Shown: piece by piece, positions 21,267-32,767 of the stretch
Numbering within the stretch: the stretch's first letter is position 1
Layout of the letters: each line of letters opens with the position of its first letter
Origin: Gnomoniopsis sp. IMI 355080
Lineage: Eukaryota > Ascomycota > Sordariomycetes > Diaporthales > Gnomoniaceae
DNA: 64,000 nucleotides
Direction of reading: 5' to 3'
NCBI GenBank assembly: GCA_027946555.1
Contig: JAPEVC010000151.1
Coordinates: forward strand, 25,767 to 89,766
Notes under the pieces: model-generated
What the model saw: the letters and a program-made list of their open reading frames with translations, nothing else
The model's database searches: none
What the model was told of the DNA's origin: nothing
Made by a program: the position numbers and the translations under genes

Positions 21267-24200
21267 ACAGGTCAATCAAGAGAGGTTGATGCAATATCTT
21301 GCTGCTATTCTCGGTTGCGGCGAGAGGTGACGGACGCGGCCCGAGTCAATGTGATGGATCAGAGTTCCGTTCTGTTTTGGCTCAACCCAAAACGAGCTAA
21401 TTCCATAGTCATTCTGTTGAGCTGAATGAAATCATTGGTTGTTATTAGCGCTGTCGTCGCTGTTATTGGCTTTCGTCTTGTTAATATGAGCGATGACGAG
21501 TCGGTGATATCCAGCCATACTGGCCAGCCTCATTGGTCAAATGAAACTTCACACACTTGGGCAGTCGGCCTCCACAAACCCGGTGCAGGCAAAAGCTCAC
21601 ATATCCATCCCATTGACATGGACCTCACCGAAGACGGAGATGAGGATGAGGCGGTTGTTCCTTTTGAACAGGGAAGCCTCGCGGAGGGCGCCCCTTACAG
21701 AATGTGACTACATATTGTGGCGCAGCGACAACTCATTTGTGATACTGAAAATCGTGATAGGCACGGCAATGACGTATTTAATGGAGATGACGGAAAGGCT
21801 CATAGTGGACAAAACCGACCATGCATGAATCTCTGCGAATGCTCTCAAACGTGAACTTGGGCATGCTCGTCCCGATGCTACGAACGTGTCCTTTTCTCCT
21901 CTTTGTCGTCCAAATCTCCGATTTTCACCATGATATCCTCTAAATTCATCAGATTTGCAGGATTTGGCTTCAAATCGAGTTAGGATATACTGCCTCAGCA
22001 TTTATCTCGATGATCACTGACGCAACGCACCGCACCGCACCGCACCGCTAACCCAGGTCACAGCTCCTTGAACGTTCTGTCCGACGCATGGCCACAGGCT
22101 TACCTGTTAAGCAGTTAGCTAGGTAGGGCTTCTCCGCCATCTCACTTGTGCCTCCGCCGGCAACAGTAGAGGCGACGGCAGCCACGCCGGTTGGCACCTC
22201 GGTTGGATTTGTGACTGGCTATATTGGAGTGACACCCGAAGCCGGCGCAGTGAGCTTCTCTTCCAGCATAAGTGACAAGAGCTTCGTCGCAGCAGAAGTT
22301 TCCTATAATTCAGGCTCTAAATGAGGTTCTATGTCGTCGCCTCGTCGGCGTCATCAACACAACAAAACTCACTTAAGTGCCATTTGACTTGCGCCTGAAA
22401 GTATTATATGTAATACGTGCTGGCTGGATTATTGTAAAGGAGTTGTCGGCCACTTTCCGGACTGAATTCAGTCGTTATATACCATGCAAATCGTATAGGC
22501 AGCCCTATAAAAGCTTCCATTGGTGTGTGGAAGAATTCCTCCCGGGGGTGAGTGAGGCTTGCTGGGGAAGAGTTCGAGCTGTGAGATATAGTACCCCAAT
22601 CTTGTCCACACTCTCCCTTCTAGCTTGCAGTGGAAGAAAAAGTTCACTTTCTTTACACAAGTTATAAGATAAATTTACCTCGTCATAAGTTTCTTAAGAA
22701 GCTCCCGCGTCTACAAGTCCAGCTGAATAATGAACGGGCTATCAGAGAAAAGCGCCGTGTAACCGCGCCGCACCGCGGGTCGATTTCCAGAATAGGCGGA
22801 TACAGCATTCTAGCCCTTCACCGGGCTCAAACTAGTCCAGACATCAGAAGTTTCTAAGACACTGATCAACTTTATGTGGGATCTACGCATCCTGGACTGC
22901 GGTGGTCAGCAAAGCACTATAATTATGCGACGGTTTCGTCAGCATGCGGGCTATAGACGGCTTCAGCGACCAGGAGATACTTTGACGCTTGATACAGCGG
23001 GTGTCAACGCCATGACTAGCTGGCAACCTTGGAGTCGCGTAGTTTTTCCAGTCAACCCTGTTTCCAACCAAGCTAATATCCCTGAACATGCCTCAGACGA
23101 TCCAAAAGGTAGTAGTCGCTTTGGCCACCTATTCCTTGGACGATCCTCACATGGCTAAGTAGCACGAGCGACTTGTACATCTCGGTTGGGAGGGCCAAAG
23201 AAAGCTAATTAATCGTAGAAGAGGACCACGAGCATAGTTTCCATCTCTGGAGCTCGTTCTTGTGATGCCTGCGCCAGGTCTAGGCACAAAGAGAGTCCCC
23301 ATTCCGACAGATCCTATAGAGCACGTAGAGCAGTAGCGTGCGGCGAAGCCGTCTCCCACACACGCATGCCGTTGATTAACAAGATGTTGAAAGGCATGGC
23401 AATAGTATTAACAGGTAAGTCGGTTAGAGGACGACGCCGCAGTGGAGGGCAATTTTATGGCAGATAGGTTCTTCAAGAAAAAGCATATCCTGATGAAAAG
23501 TGAGATAAAGACATAAACACCGACTTTATATTCAGCAAAGCATGTTTCTATCATAAATACGCTCCGTGGCTTGTACTGCTACCGAGTAATTCAAGGCAGA
23601 CACGGATGCCTTCGTTTAGCTATGTACTGTGCTTGATATCCGCAAGATGATGTGCTATTTCGAAGTATCGTCTGGATAGAGGCGCTAATTCCAGTAACTG
23701 TTCCTTACACGAAGAGTTATGCTTGTTATTCTTATCATTATAATCGTCAGCAGCTACAATTTGAAGCCGCTGGGAGCATGTAATCCATCTGGGATAGCGG
23801 TATTGATGCGAGCGGGGCAACCCGAATGAATATCTTGTGGGGGTGCATTTCAAATCTCTATTTGATCCGTAAGGTTGAAGGGCCAGTGCAGGTTGTATAA
23901 GGCTGAATGTTCCACTCGCCCGTGAGCTCATCGAAAATTGAACGATTTGCAGTCGTGGTCGACGAATACATTCCATGCTGCGGCCATAATTAGGTCTAAT
24001 TCTAGACACAGGTCCTGCGTAATAGCTTTGGCAAGGCGGATTATCATATTGTTGATACTGCGGAAGCTTGCATATTGCTGCCGAAACTGAGACGCCTTGC
24101 CTATGTAATCACACTGTTTGTCTGCTCCTCCCCGGGCCTTTATGCTCACTCAAGATGTCATCGGAATGAACACGACGTATACTTCGGATACCCCTCGATA

Positions 24201-24734
24201 ACCCAGTCAAGTCCCAGGCTCTTAAGGCTCTATATATATATATATATATCGAGGACAATACTCTGCAGATCCTAGAGCACGGCGTCCATGCAGATTTCTG
24301 TAGTGCGACTAATAGCTGTATTAATGGAGAGATCGAATATGGGGGGTATGTGAAGGGGGGCTGCTGGGAATATTTGCCCAGGTTTAGGTTAAGTATAATT
24401 TCGAGCAGGCCTTAGGCTCGCCGAGGTAGTGCCCCTACGCATAATGCCGTTAAGAGTACAATGCTTGGCATCGACATAATGTCAGTCAGGTACAAAGTAT
24501 AAACAGAATAGGAAAAAATCGGTATATGGAATTATGGGAGCAGCACAGGGTACTTGTATTCGAGGCTTGTACTAGATCCATACTCACAGAGAAACCACCT
24601 GGGCATGTAGCGCACAGTACACACAACAGGCTGATAAGCCCACACTTTGATCAAGGTTTTTCTGGGAACTTTCCAACATTGTCATTGATTCCAAACCGCA
24701 ACCGTCATTTTTGCTCCTTTTTCTTCTCTCACTC
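21267..24734. other. Gene-poor stretch
   Basis: No recognisable gene. A plus-strand frame at 21426-21707 starts with a hydrophobic N terminus (MKSLVVISAVVAVIGF) and could be a small secreted protein, but nothing else supports it. A CGCAC microrepeat (about 22023-22047) and a TA run (24231-24249) are present. Confidence 0.4.
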
Positions 24735-24759
24735 TTTTTTTTTTTTTTTTTTTTTTTTT
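24735..24759. repeat. T25 homopolymer (A25 on the minus strand)
   Basis: A perfect 25-base T run. On the minus strand it is an A25 tract starting 38 bases after the stop codon of the coiled-coil gene that ends at 24798. Confidence 0.95.
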
Positions 24760-24797
24760 GCCCCTCCCTCATCCCAACGGCGAGGCCCCAATCAGCT

Positions 24798-25860
24798 TCA
24801 ATACCATTTATCCCTCATGTAGGCCTTGATGTTCTCATCCAACCCGTCCCGATTCTGCCGAGCCAACTTTTCAAGAATCTTCGATACCTCAGCAAGCCTC
24901 AGGTGCATATCATCCACCTCGTCCCAATAATCTTGAGCTGACTGTTCGGCCTCAGCCTTGTCTTTTAATGCCTTCGCCGCCTCATCGTCTTTTGGCTTCT
25001 TTATCTTCCGGAAATGCTCCCGCGCTACCTCCACTTCACCCTGGTGCTTGTTTAGTTGTTGACGCAGCTTATTCATTTGGATGTGGAAGCTTGCAAATTC
25101 CGCCTTGTGCAAGGCGCGCGTTTCGCTGTTCCGGGAGACCACCTTGTTATACTCGTCTTTATAGTCGTCGCGCTCTTTAGCTGTGGCGGTTTGCATTTGA
25201 TGGGCGAGGGCTTGAGTTCGTTGGGCTTTTGTAAGGGCTGCTGTAAACTGGGATAGGTGCCATTGGAGGTGGGTGCGATAAGCCGGATTATCCAGGAGCA
25301 GATCTTCGTGAATTTGATAACTGGCGTCTATCAGGACAAGAGCCTGGGACTAGTGAGACCGACATTGTGATTGAGCAGGTGTGGAATCAATGTCGTCGAA
25401 GCGGGGAGACTCTTCCGACAGGGGCGACAGAGTAAGCGGAGATGTCAAGATTTGCACTTTTCCGCTCTTCAAATCGAGGGAAAGAGGCCTTGTCGGAATA
25501 AGAGGGGGTGTGTCTGGAGGCGCTCGTGTTCGAGGCTGCTTTCCTCCTCTTCAAACGTTGAACCCGCCGCTCTGCTGCCCTCGCTGTGGCTGTCACTATT
25601 GCTAGTACTTCTGCTTCTCCTTCTGTTCTCGCTTGCATAACCACCCTCACGCAAATCTTTCACATCATTTCGCAGCTCGTCGGAATGCGCCTCGGCCATA
25701 GTCAACCTGGCCTGCAAATCCACTTTCTCGCGATAATGTTTCCTGCATTGTCCTTGGAATTCTGTGCGACAACGGCTGACATTTCGGCGAGGACATCGGA
25801 TGAACGTCGAAGATCATTTTGATGATAGCAAACTTGAGTCATTGTTTGTGAAATACGGGA
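24798..25860 (-). pseudogene. Broken coiled-coil protein gene
   Basis: The last part, from about 25350 to 24798, is a long charged frame that looks like continuous coiled coil (for example KLRQQLNKHQGEVEVAREHF and LRLAEVSKILEKLARQ). A TAG at 25350-25352 cuts that frame, and sequence above it stays readable in the same frame for about 28 codons. Further upstream, an Arg/Ser/Glu-rich segment (25469-25723) and an ATG-initiated segment ending near 25737 lie in different frames, so at least one frameshift or unrecognised intron separates them. No homologous family is recognised; a cytoskeletal or nuclear structural role would be a guess. I favour a pseudogene, although unusual splicing could rescue part of it. 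Confidence 0.5.
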
Positions 25861-26858
25861 TGGTGTTGGCGCGGTCAGCGATGATGGTAAGGTTGTGTTG
25901 CTTGTTTGTTTGTGTTCTACCAATGCTTGTTTACATTCGAGAGATTTGGTTGGCAAAGTATTCCGGGGTTGTACTATATTATATGGAAAGTTAATAATGG
26001 CAGATCGGATCATGAAGATGCACGATGGAGCATAACAGTGCTGGTCGAAGCAATTCTTGCAATATATCAAGCAGGGACTTGAATTTCTCATAGCCTGAAG
26101 TCAAATGACCGAATTATGCTACACAGCCTCCAATCAATACGCAACTTCTAAGACTACTCTCCTCCCAGATACCTAGCCATTTGCTGTCGAGCTACAGTAT
26201 CCAAGCTGCAAGGCTCAAGCTGCAGGTTACAGATTACAGCTCTGTCCCGTTTCCTTTTGTATTGGTCCATGGCTTTGCTGGAGCAGTGATCACTTCGGCG
26301 AAGCTGGTTTGAAATTGAAAGATTGGTGCAGACTTTCGTCTATTTATTAGACCTTCAATTGGGGGACCAGAAACGTGTCCTCTGACCCAATGCCAGTTAC
26401 AGCAACTACATTAGCTACGTTCCACAACTTTTGGATAGTGGAGAGCGGCAGGGAGGATGCAGTGTCATTCACAGCCATTACTTGCTGATAAATGAGTGAT
26501 GGGAGCATTTTATCTTGTTTGCATACAACTTGAAGTTGAGAGTGGAGTCTGTTATAAATCATGCGATCATCCCCAGCCATGGAGGTACGTAACAACTTCA
26601 TAAATCGTCGTGAGGTACAGAGATTCTTGAGTCATTACCCCAAGTCCAAAACGTTCTTTTTCCTTAGTTGTTCACGGCCTGTTCGTCCACTCACCGACCT
26701 TTGGTAAACATAAAGCCTCCTACTCTAACATTTGCCGTGGTCATCGCCATTTCCGATTTCATCGCCAAATAGTTGAACTGCCTGGCCTTTTGTATGCCCT
26801 CTCCCCGAGACAGGGCCCTTCAAATCTCCAACACGTCGTTGGCGAAGGCATGAGCGGG
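25861..26858. other. Spacer with one small open frame
   Basis: A minus-strand frame of 84 codons with an ATG (26601..26347) looks protein-like (LPSLIYQQVMAVNDTASSLP) but lacks a family, a signal peptide or neighbours that would support it. Otherwise nothing is seen. Confidence 0.35.
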
Positions 26859-27777
26859 TCACTGAGCGGCACGCTCTCCATACTCTCTAGGAACTTCCTC
26901 TAGGACATAGCCTGGAGCCAGGTGCTGCTGCTGGGGTCTAGGTCGGGCACAGGGAGCGGGATGGTCAGGCCAGAACGGTTGCTGTTGGTGTCGGGGGGCC
27001 CCGAATTGCTGCTGCGGTTGGTGTGGGGGAGGACGAGGTGGCTGAGACATAGCATGGGTAGGAGGCACATGGGTCTGGGAAGGCCGTTGAGGTTCAGGAC
27101 GCGGCACTGGCGTCCATGGGAGACCTTGTGCCAGTCGGAAATACTCAATGAAGCACCCTCTCAACTGTGGTGGACCCTGGTCTATGCTGCGACGGGCAGT
27201 GTCGATGTCGTTCCTCATGGCGTTCCTCATGAGGATATCATAGAGCTCGTTTCTGCGAGCGATCTAGCTGTCGTGTCAGGGGAGAGTCTGAGAGAGAGGA
27301 GGCCTGAAGACTTACACGCTGGGCCTTCATGTACTGATCCAACGGCGGCGCCCTGCCGCAAATATAGCAATCCACCCACATTATGAACGCTTCAGGATCA
27401 GCCTCATAGTGATACACCATACACCACTCGTAATGCGGGCTTTTCTTTGGCAAATCTCGGCGGTACACCAGCGCGCCCTCAGCCATCTCATGCCGTGTCG
27501 GCATCAGATGCGATGCCAGTACGCCTTACCATTGGCGCAGGTCTTCAAGGATTATGTTGTAGACTGTATTAAAGAAGTCTTGTCCGTTCTCACATATCGA
27601 TTCGTAGAAGCCTATGTGTATCAACAGCTCCCTCATCTCGGCGATATTGTTGTCGGCGGCAACCTGACGATATGTGCGTCGTAGGCGAGGCAGGTCGTCA
27701 GGGAGTAGCCTGCGATGAGCGCAGAACTCAAAACCGCGTGCGATTGTCTCGACGTCAAACACGTTGATGGCATTCAT
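26859..27777 (-). CDS. Spliced orphan protein with Pro/Gln-rich tail
   Basis: Three exons fit a 258-residue product: 27777..27530, 27439..27316 and 27263..26859. The second intron (52 bases, GTAAGT...CTAG) is convincing. The first (90 bases, GTAAGG...AAAAG) is the only in-phase choice I found, and its acceptor is weak; without it a TAA follows residue 83. The N-terminal part is helical and charged (CAHRRLLPDDLPRLRRTY, then LLIHIGFYESICENGQDFF). Next comes a Tyr/Cys-rich segment (WCMVYHYEADPEAFIMWVDC). The last 80 residues are dominated by Pro, Gln and His. No domain recognised and no signal peptide. It may be an accessory-genome orphan; a nuclear role is only suggested by the disordered tail. 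Confidence 0.5.
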
Positions 27778-28858
27778 GAAAGGGCTGTGAAAAAAGGATT
27801 ATAGTCAGCCTACAAGTCATCATCATGCTCACGAGCCAATTTTATACTACACATACCGGACGCGCAGGTGTAAGCTCAACTCTGTTGTGTGCCATGACTT
27901 TTGCCAGGTTGCTTGGACAGGACGGGCCTGTACAGCAGCTCGTGGGTTATGAGTCTTCTGTAGTGGAAAGAGCTTGCAGGTCAGAAAGAACGGACAGACA
28001 CAGCAGAACGGGTCAACAAATAATCAGAACTGGTGACGAAGAAGAGGCAAGATGATAGACCGGGCGGCGGAACGACCTTGTATCTGCCCAGGTGGATCTA
28101 TCAGTTCCTCGAAGCAGTGCGTGACAGACGCCCTGTGCAGCAGCCATGTAAATAAGCTCAAGCCAGACGATGAAGCCTCCTAAAGAGAAGTCCTGGAAGA
28201 GTTTCACAAGGCACTCACCGTACGCGGGCGTAGATTATTACATGTACTTAGGTAGTCGAGCCGCAAGCGCAGCCCGCCAAGTTCCATTTCCTTTCATCAC
28301 TTTTCAAATCCTTTTCCAACATCAAACCAAAGAGAAGAAGAAGAAAATGAAGAGAAAAAAACAGTTGAAAGTTCCACACATAATTCTGCAAGCCGATTCA
28401 AGAGCTGGCATTGCATATTCGCATTCAATTGCACGCAAACAAACGAACCAGAAGTCTGGCTGCAAAGATGAGTATGAAGGACAACTCACCACAGATAAGT
28501 TTACACATGACATTTTCCCTATCACTACGAAACCACACTGACACGACGCCAGATGGTCTGCAACCGATCCGTCGCCGAACTCTTGCACGGCAGCGGGTCT
28601 ATTCGCTGGTGCGAACTCAGCGTGCGGTACATGAAGCAGACGCTCGCAATACTACCAACTCACGCCCAGCAAATCCCTTGACCGCTAGCTGCGACAACAC
28701 TCCCACTATTCAGTGCGAGACAATCTTCAACCTTCTCTGCCGCCATATTAATTGTTGGCACCCTTCCGATCCACAGTTCCACGCCATCGTCTACCCACCT
28801 GACGCATCCAAACAAAACGTCGCAGCAAAACCTCAACAAGCTTGACCGTGACGGCATC
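27778..28858. other. Gene-free stretch
   Basis: Short frames only, none recognised. Open sequence continuing into the 28859 gene begins after a stop near 28680 but has no ATG. Confidence 0.35.
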
Positions 28859-29128
28859 ATGATTATCTACCGCCTACCCTTCAAAGCAGGCAAGGTAGTC
28901 TACTGGCCGCCATTTACACGTGCATGGTCTACTGAAAACTGGAATGCATTGTGTGATGTCCCAAATGTCCAGGCCAAGGAGGCGGAGGAGCAGACCTTGC
29001 GCATGGCCCTGGGTGCCGTCGCTGAGGGCGGCAAGGTGTTTGAGCAGGTTCTTGGCCGCGGCAGGGACTCGGCAGGGTCTGCCTCTGTTGTTGTTGTCTT
29101 CACGCACGACGGTACGCACAGCTGGTGA
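28859..29128 (+). CDS. Small orphan protein, 89 residues
   Basis: Plus-strand frame with ATG at 28859. The same frame is open upstream to about 28680 without a Met, so an earlier exon is possible. The product reads naturally (RLPFKAGKVVYWPPFTRAW, then an acidic helix and VVVVFTHDGTHSW), and its codon use is strongly G/C-ending, unlike the flanks. No family recognised, no signal peptide. Minus-strand frames over the same bases look less protein-like. Confidence 0.4.
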   Translation: MIIYRLPFKAGKVVYWPPFTRAWSTENWNALCDVPNVQAKEAEEQTLRMALGAVAEGGKVFEQVLGRGRDSAGSASVVVVFTHDGTHSW

Positions 29129-30804
29129 TGCTACTCCCACTACTTTCCACCCGGAACACTGCTCCAGCGGCATCACACTTGACTGCTTTTCTGGCAACCC
29201 ACTCCTCGGACTTTTGCTGGGGGCTGTTTAGGTGGTCTGTCGTCTGAAGTGTGTCAAGGGTATGCCTGTACCTGCATCAGTGCAGGTACCCCTGCACCCT
29301 GAAAGGCACTGAGAGCCCCTGAAGGCTGCAAGAGTACAGAGTAGAGCCCGTTTCCAACCTTGAAAGTTACTTACTTACCTAAGAAAGCATTCCAGCTCTG
29401 ATAGTTCAATTTCTTGCGGCCAAGTCTTGTCGAACACTGGTCTTGCATATACAATTTCGTTTCGCCCATTCTTGATTCTAGATCCCACATCTACCTTCTA
29501 CCACCTATATAATGTATGTCAGCTGGGTAGCATACTTGGAATTGAGCTCGTGTTATGACAAAAGTCCAAAGTTCGAAGTTGCGGGGCCGCCTATTGAACA
29601 ACCTAAACGTTTCTCTCATACTCGACTCAACCTTTGATGCACCGACTACCGGCATTCTAGAGCATTTCTCAGGATACATCAATAGTTCACTGCTACTCTA
29701 CCAGCGTGGGAGATGTGGGTGTGGCTCAATCCCGCCGGTTGCCAGCATGCGAATCTTGTATTTTATTTCCAGCCCCGGGGAATCGAATTGTTACCCCGCA
29801 TTGCTACCCCGCCATTCGTAGTCCATCAACCCATGTCTGTAGCCCCTCGCCCGGCGGGACAAAACGGGTTGCTTACCCCACTCATAGGATCGGTGTTCAG
29901 ATGTGGACTGGGGCAACTGAGATAATAATGACGACAACTTTGGCAAACCGCGACTCGACGCGCATATGAAATTAGAGTACCTACCTAAGCGCATACCCAG
30001 ATAGGTAAGTACTGTTCCGCACCCCAGGGGAGTGTGGCATAGGTACAAGGCTGAGCCAAGGCTGAAGTTGAGGCTGAACCTTAATTCAACCTCAAGTCAT
30101 TCTCAAACCCCACTCATAGACAGACTACACAATAATAAAAGCCTGCTTCTCCGTCACCGTTTCACGCTGAAGATGGCATTAAGTACAATTTTAGTCATCC
30201 AACCTGCTCCATTTTCAGTTATGCTGACTAAAGATGATTTGGACTTTGTATGGGCCTAAGCTGTGTCGTTGGGCAGGTGGTGCAGGTGCCAGGTGGTAAT
30301 GATCCTGGGATGGCAGCAAAGGCTGAGAGCTGGGTGCTGGGTGCAGGAGGTATGATGTAATTGAGGTCTGCAGACCACATCGCACCTGCAAGTTGCAATG
30401 TCAGTCTCTCTAAAGGTACCTCGTACCTGCATATCCTAAGGTGCCGCCGGTCTCTCCCCCAACCAAACCTTGTCACAGGCACAACACAGGTACCAACAAG
30501 CAAACTTGATTGACTGTTGCTATGGGCCCACGTGCACACGCCATTGCTGTTCTGGAACTTGCACGCCAACTGCTTTGATGCCTCTTTTTCCTTTTTTTTT
30601 TTCTCGCCATACACAACAGAACTCTACATCTCGGTTTTGCATCAACAGCAGCCACAACACCAACACCACCGTCAACCAACTTGCCCAAGTCCCTTCTCCA
30701 CCCTCTCATACTTTTATCCATTGCACTGCCATCTTCATCTTCTCACCCCGAATGAGCTCGACCAAACGGCCAGATACAACAGCGACCACGCCACCAGTCC
30801 TCTC

Positions 30805-30876
30805 CACACGCACACACGCACACACGCACACACGCACACACGCACACACGCACACACGCACACACGCACACACGCA
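30805..30876. repeat. Microsatellite, 8-bp unit CACACACG
   Basis: About nine near-perfect tandem copies. Confidence 0.95.
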
Positions 30877-31050
30877 GCCAACACCACATGACGCGTTTAC
30901 CTTCGGCACAATACCCCAGAACACCAGCGTTGATTCGCCTTCTGAAGCTGAGTCTCGGACAACTTTGGGACGTCCCTTCTCCATTCCCTACCCCCTTGAA
31001 TCCAACACTTGCCAACAACTTTCGCCCTGGGTGGTTTACAACCATGTGCT

Positions 31051-31292
31051 GGAGGTGCGGTGGGCTGAGGTACCCAGTCCTCTATAACTCCACGGCCTCT
31101 GTGATGCGGTGGGCTCCAGCTCTGCCCCTCGGCATCTGGTATAACTCCACGGTCACACGTTGCCTGAGCCCCTAATTGCCTGTGCTCCCTGGATCTAGGC
31201 CTGTGCCCGCAATGATCCAGAGATGTTCCTAGTGCCTTCGGCGCCGCCATGGAACGAGGGCCAGTGCATGACGGCTGTCTCTTGCGGCTGGG
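31051..31292 (+). repeat. Dispersed 242-bp repeat, left copy
   Basis: Begins GGAGGTGCGGTGGGCTGAGG and matches 33515-33757 in the same orientation along its length, with scattered substitutions and small indels. It itself contains internal echoes (GGTGGGCT and TAACTCCACGG each twice). No coding sense; probably a mobile-element fragment or local duplication. Confidence 0.85.
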
Positions 31293-32277
31293 CTGAAGCC
31301 ATTGGCAGATTGAAATCTTCACTGTTGACCGGCCTTGATGTGTTGCTAACCAGAGACAGCAGCCAACACTCCTCCTGCCTGATCCACCTTTGAGCTGACC
31401 TCTTCTGCAAGTCCACCGCTCTTACAACACCGTCTCCACCTATACTTGCAAGCCGACAGAGGATCGATTTGAGGCGACCTATCTTTCGAATACACGAGCA
31501 TGCAGTTCTTCTTTCCCCTCTCCATTCCTTTGCTGTCTGCTAACAGCACAACAGAAAATTCACCTCGCAATTGATGGCCTCGATGAAAGACTAGATCCAT
31601 TCACGAAAGCAGAGGTGATGTTCCTCCGATACGGGCAAGCACATCAGTCACACCAGCCAGTCTCCTTGTCAACCCGTGCCGTCCATTGTAGTTGGACGAG
31701 AATTTATTGATCTTGCAGCACAGTCGGCCGCGTTGCTTAGTGTTGCTATTGTGGCGGGGGGGGGGTGTCGGCCGACGTACTGGTTGCTGGGGTGGTTGAC
31801 GCGTAGCAACTCGCCCACCCACAAAGGTCGCCCTCTTTGCACCATCGTCCCAGCGACGGCAGACTTTTGTGCTTTCGTACACATCACAACCAACACTTGC
31901 ATCCTTTGCCTTTCCGTCCTCCGTCTCTTCCTTTCCAGTCAGTTCTTCATCCTCCCTTCCGCCTTCTCCCAACATCTTCCCAACTCTTTCAAGACAGCAT
32001 ATGACTGACTATGATCGAACCGCGCCGAGCAGCAACAAGCAAGACATCAAGCCGCCACACGGGCTATGCCACGCACTTTTGCACACGCACCTGCCGCCTT
32101 GCCAGAAATTTTGCCGGAGAAGACTACTGATTGTGTGACCTTGGCTCCTCTGGTGTGTTCTTGTCTTCGCTCCCTTCCTCCGACCTTCTCTGTCACTGCC
32201 CTGCTTGGGGCCCACTCACTGTACCTGTTGTAGCAGGCTCATACTCAATTACCAACCCGCTGCTTCGCAAGAACCTC

Positions 32278-32767
32278 ATGGACACCTCCAGACTTGAAAG
32301 CCCTGTCACGTTCCATTGCATCGACGCGGTCACTTTGCACCCCGGGTAAGTATCTTGCTTCACCCAATACCACCCACCCATCTCCCTAATTTCCTGGCGT
32401 ATTCCACGAGGCTTTGCTCTAAAGTGTTTTGCTCCACTACTGATGTTTCTACCACGTCTAGGCCTGCAGCAGCAGCTCTCATTCCGCACCTTCTCCCAGG
32501 CAAAGCACACGATCAAACTCCCCAATATGCCGCCTCAGCATCAACCTTTGGCATCCAGATTTCTGTCGACGCCAACTTCTTGTCCTTAACCGCGGCTTCA
32601 TCAAAGTAAGACTTGGCCCATCTGAGCTGTCTCCGCTCTTCTTTCTAATCGGTGCGTGGATTTCTAGCCGGCGTCTCTGCCTCACCAAGGTGCGGCACAC
32701 TGCACATCTCTTCCGGCTTGGTGACTTTCATCTTGGCCAAAGTGTCGCCCTTTCTGCCAGCGACTAG
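32278..32767 (+). CDS. Candidate three-exon orphan gene
   Basis: Exons 32278..32345, 32462..32605 and 32668..32767 join in phase to 103 residues; both introns have good GTAAG donors and CTAG acceptors. The middle exon is Ala-rich (PAAAALIPHLLPGKAHD). The frame also extends upstream of the ATG, so a further exon is possible. No family recognised; the support is splice-site quality and phase agreement only. Confidence 0.28.

Larger units (their letters stand above)
29129..32277. other. Repeat-bearing spacer
   Basis: No recognisable gene. Holds an 8-bp microsatellite (30805-30876) and the left copy of a duplicated 242-bp segment (31051-31292), both listed separately. The plus strand is markedly pyrimidine-rich from here to about 38 kb. 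Confidence 0.45.

Noticed and set aside
24231..24249. TA-repeat as a replication origin or hairpin element
   Set aside because: A simple dinucleotide run of this length is common and nothing around it supports a function.
30805..30876. CRISPR array
   Set aside because: Simple 8-bp tandem repeats without spacers, in eukaryotic DNA.
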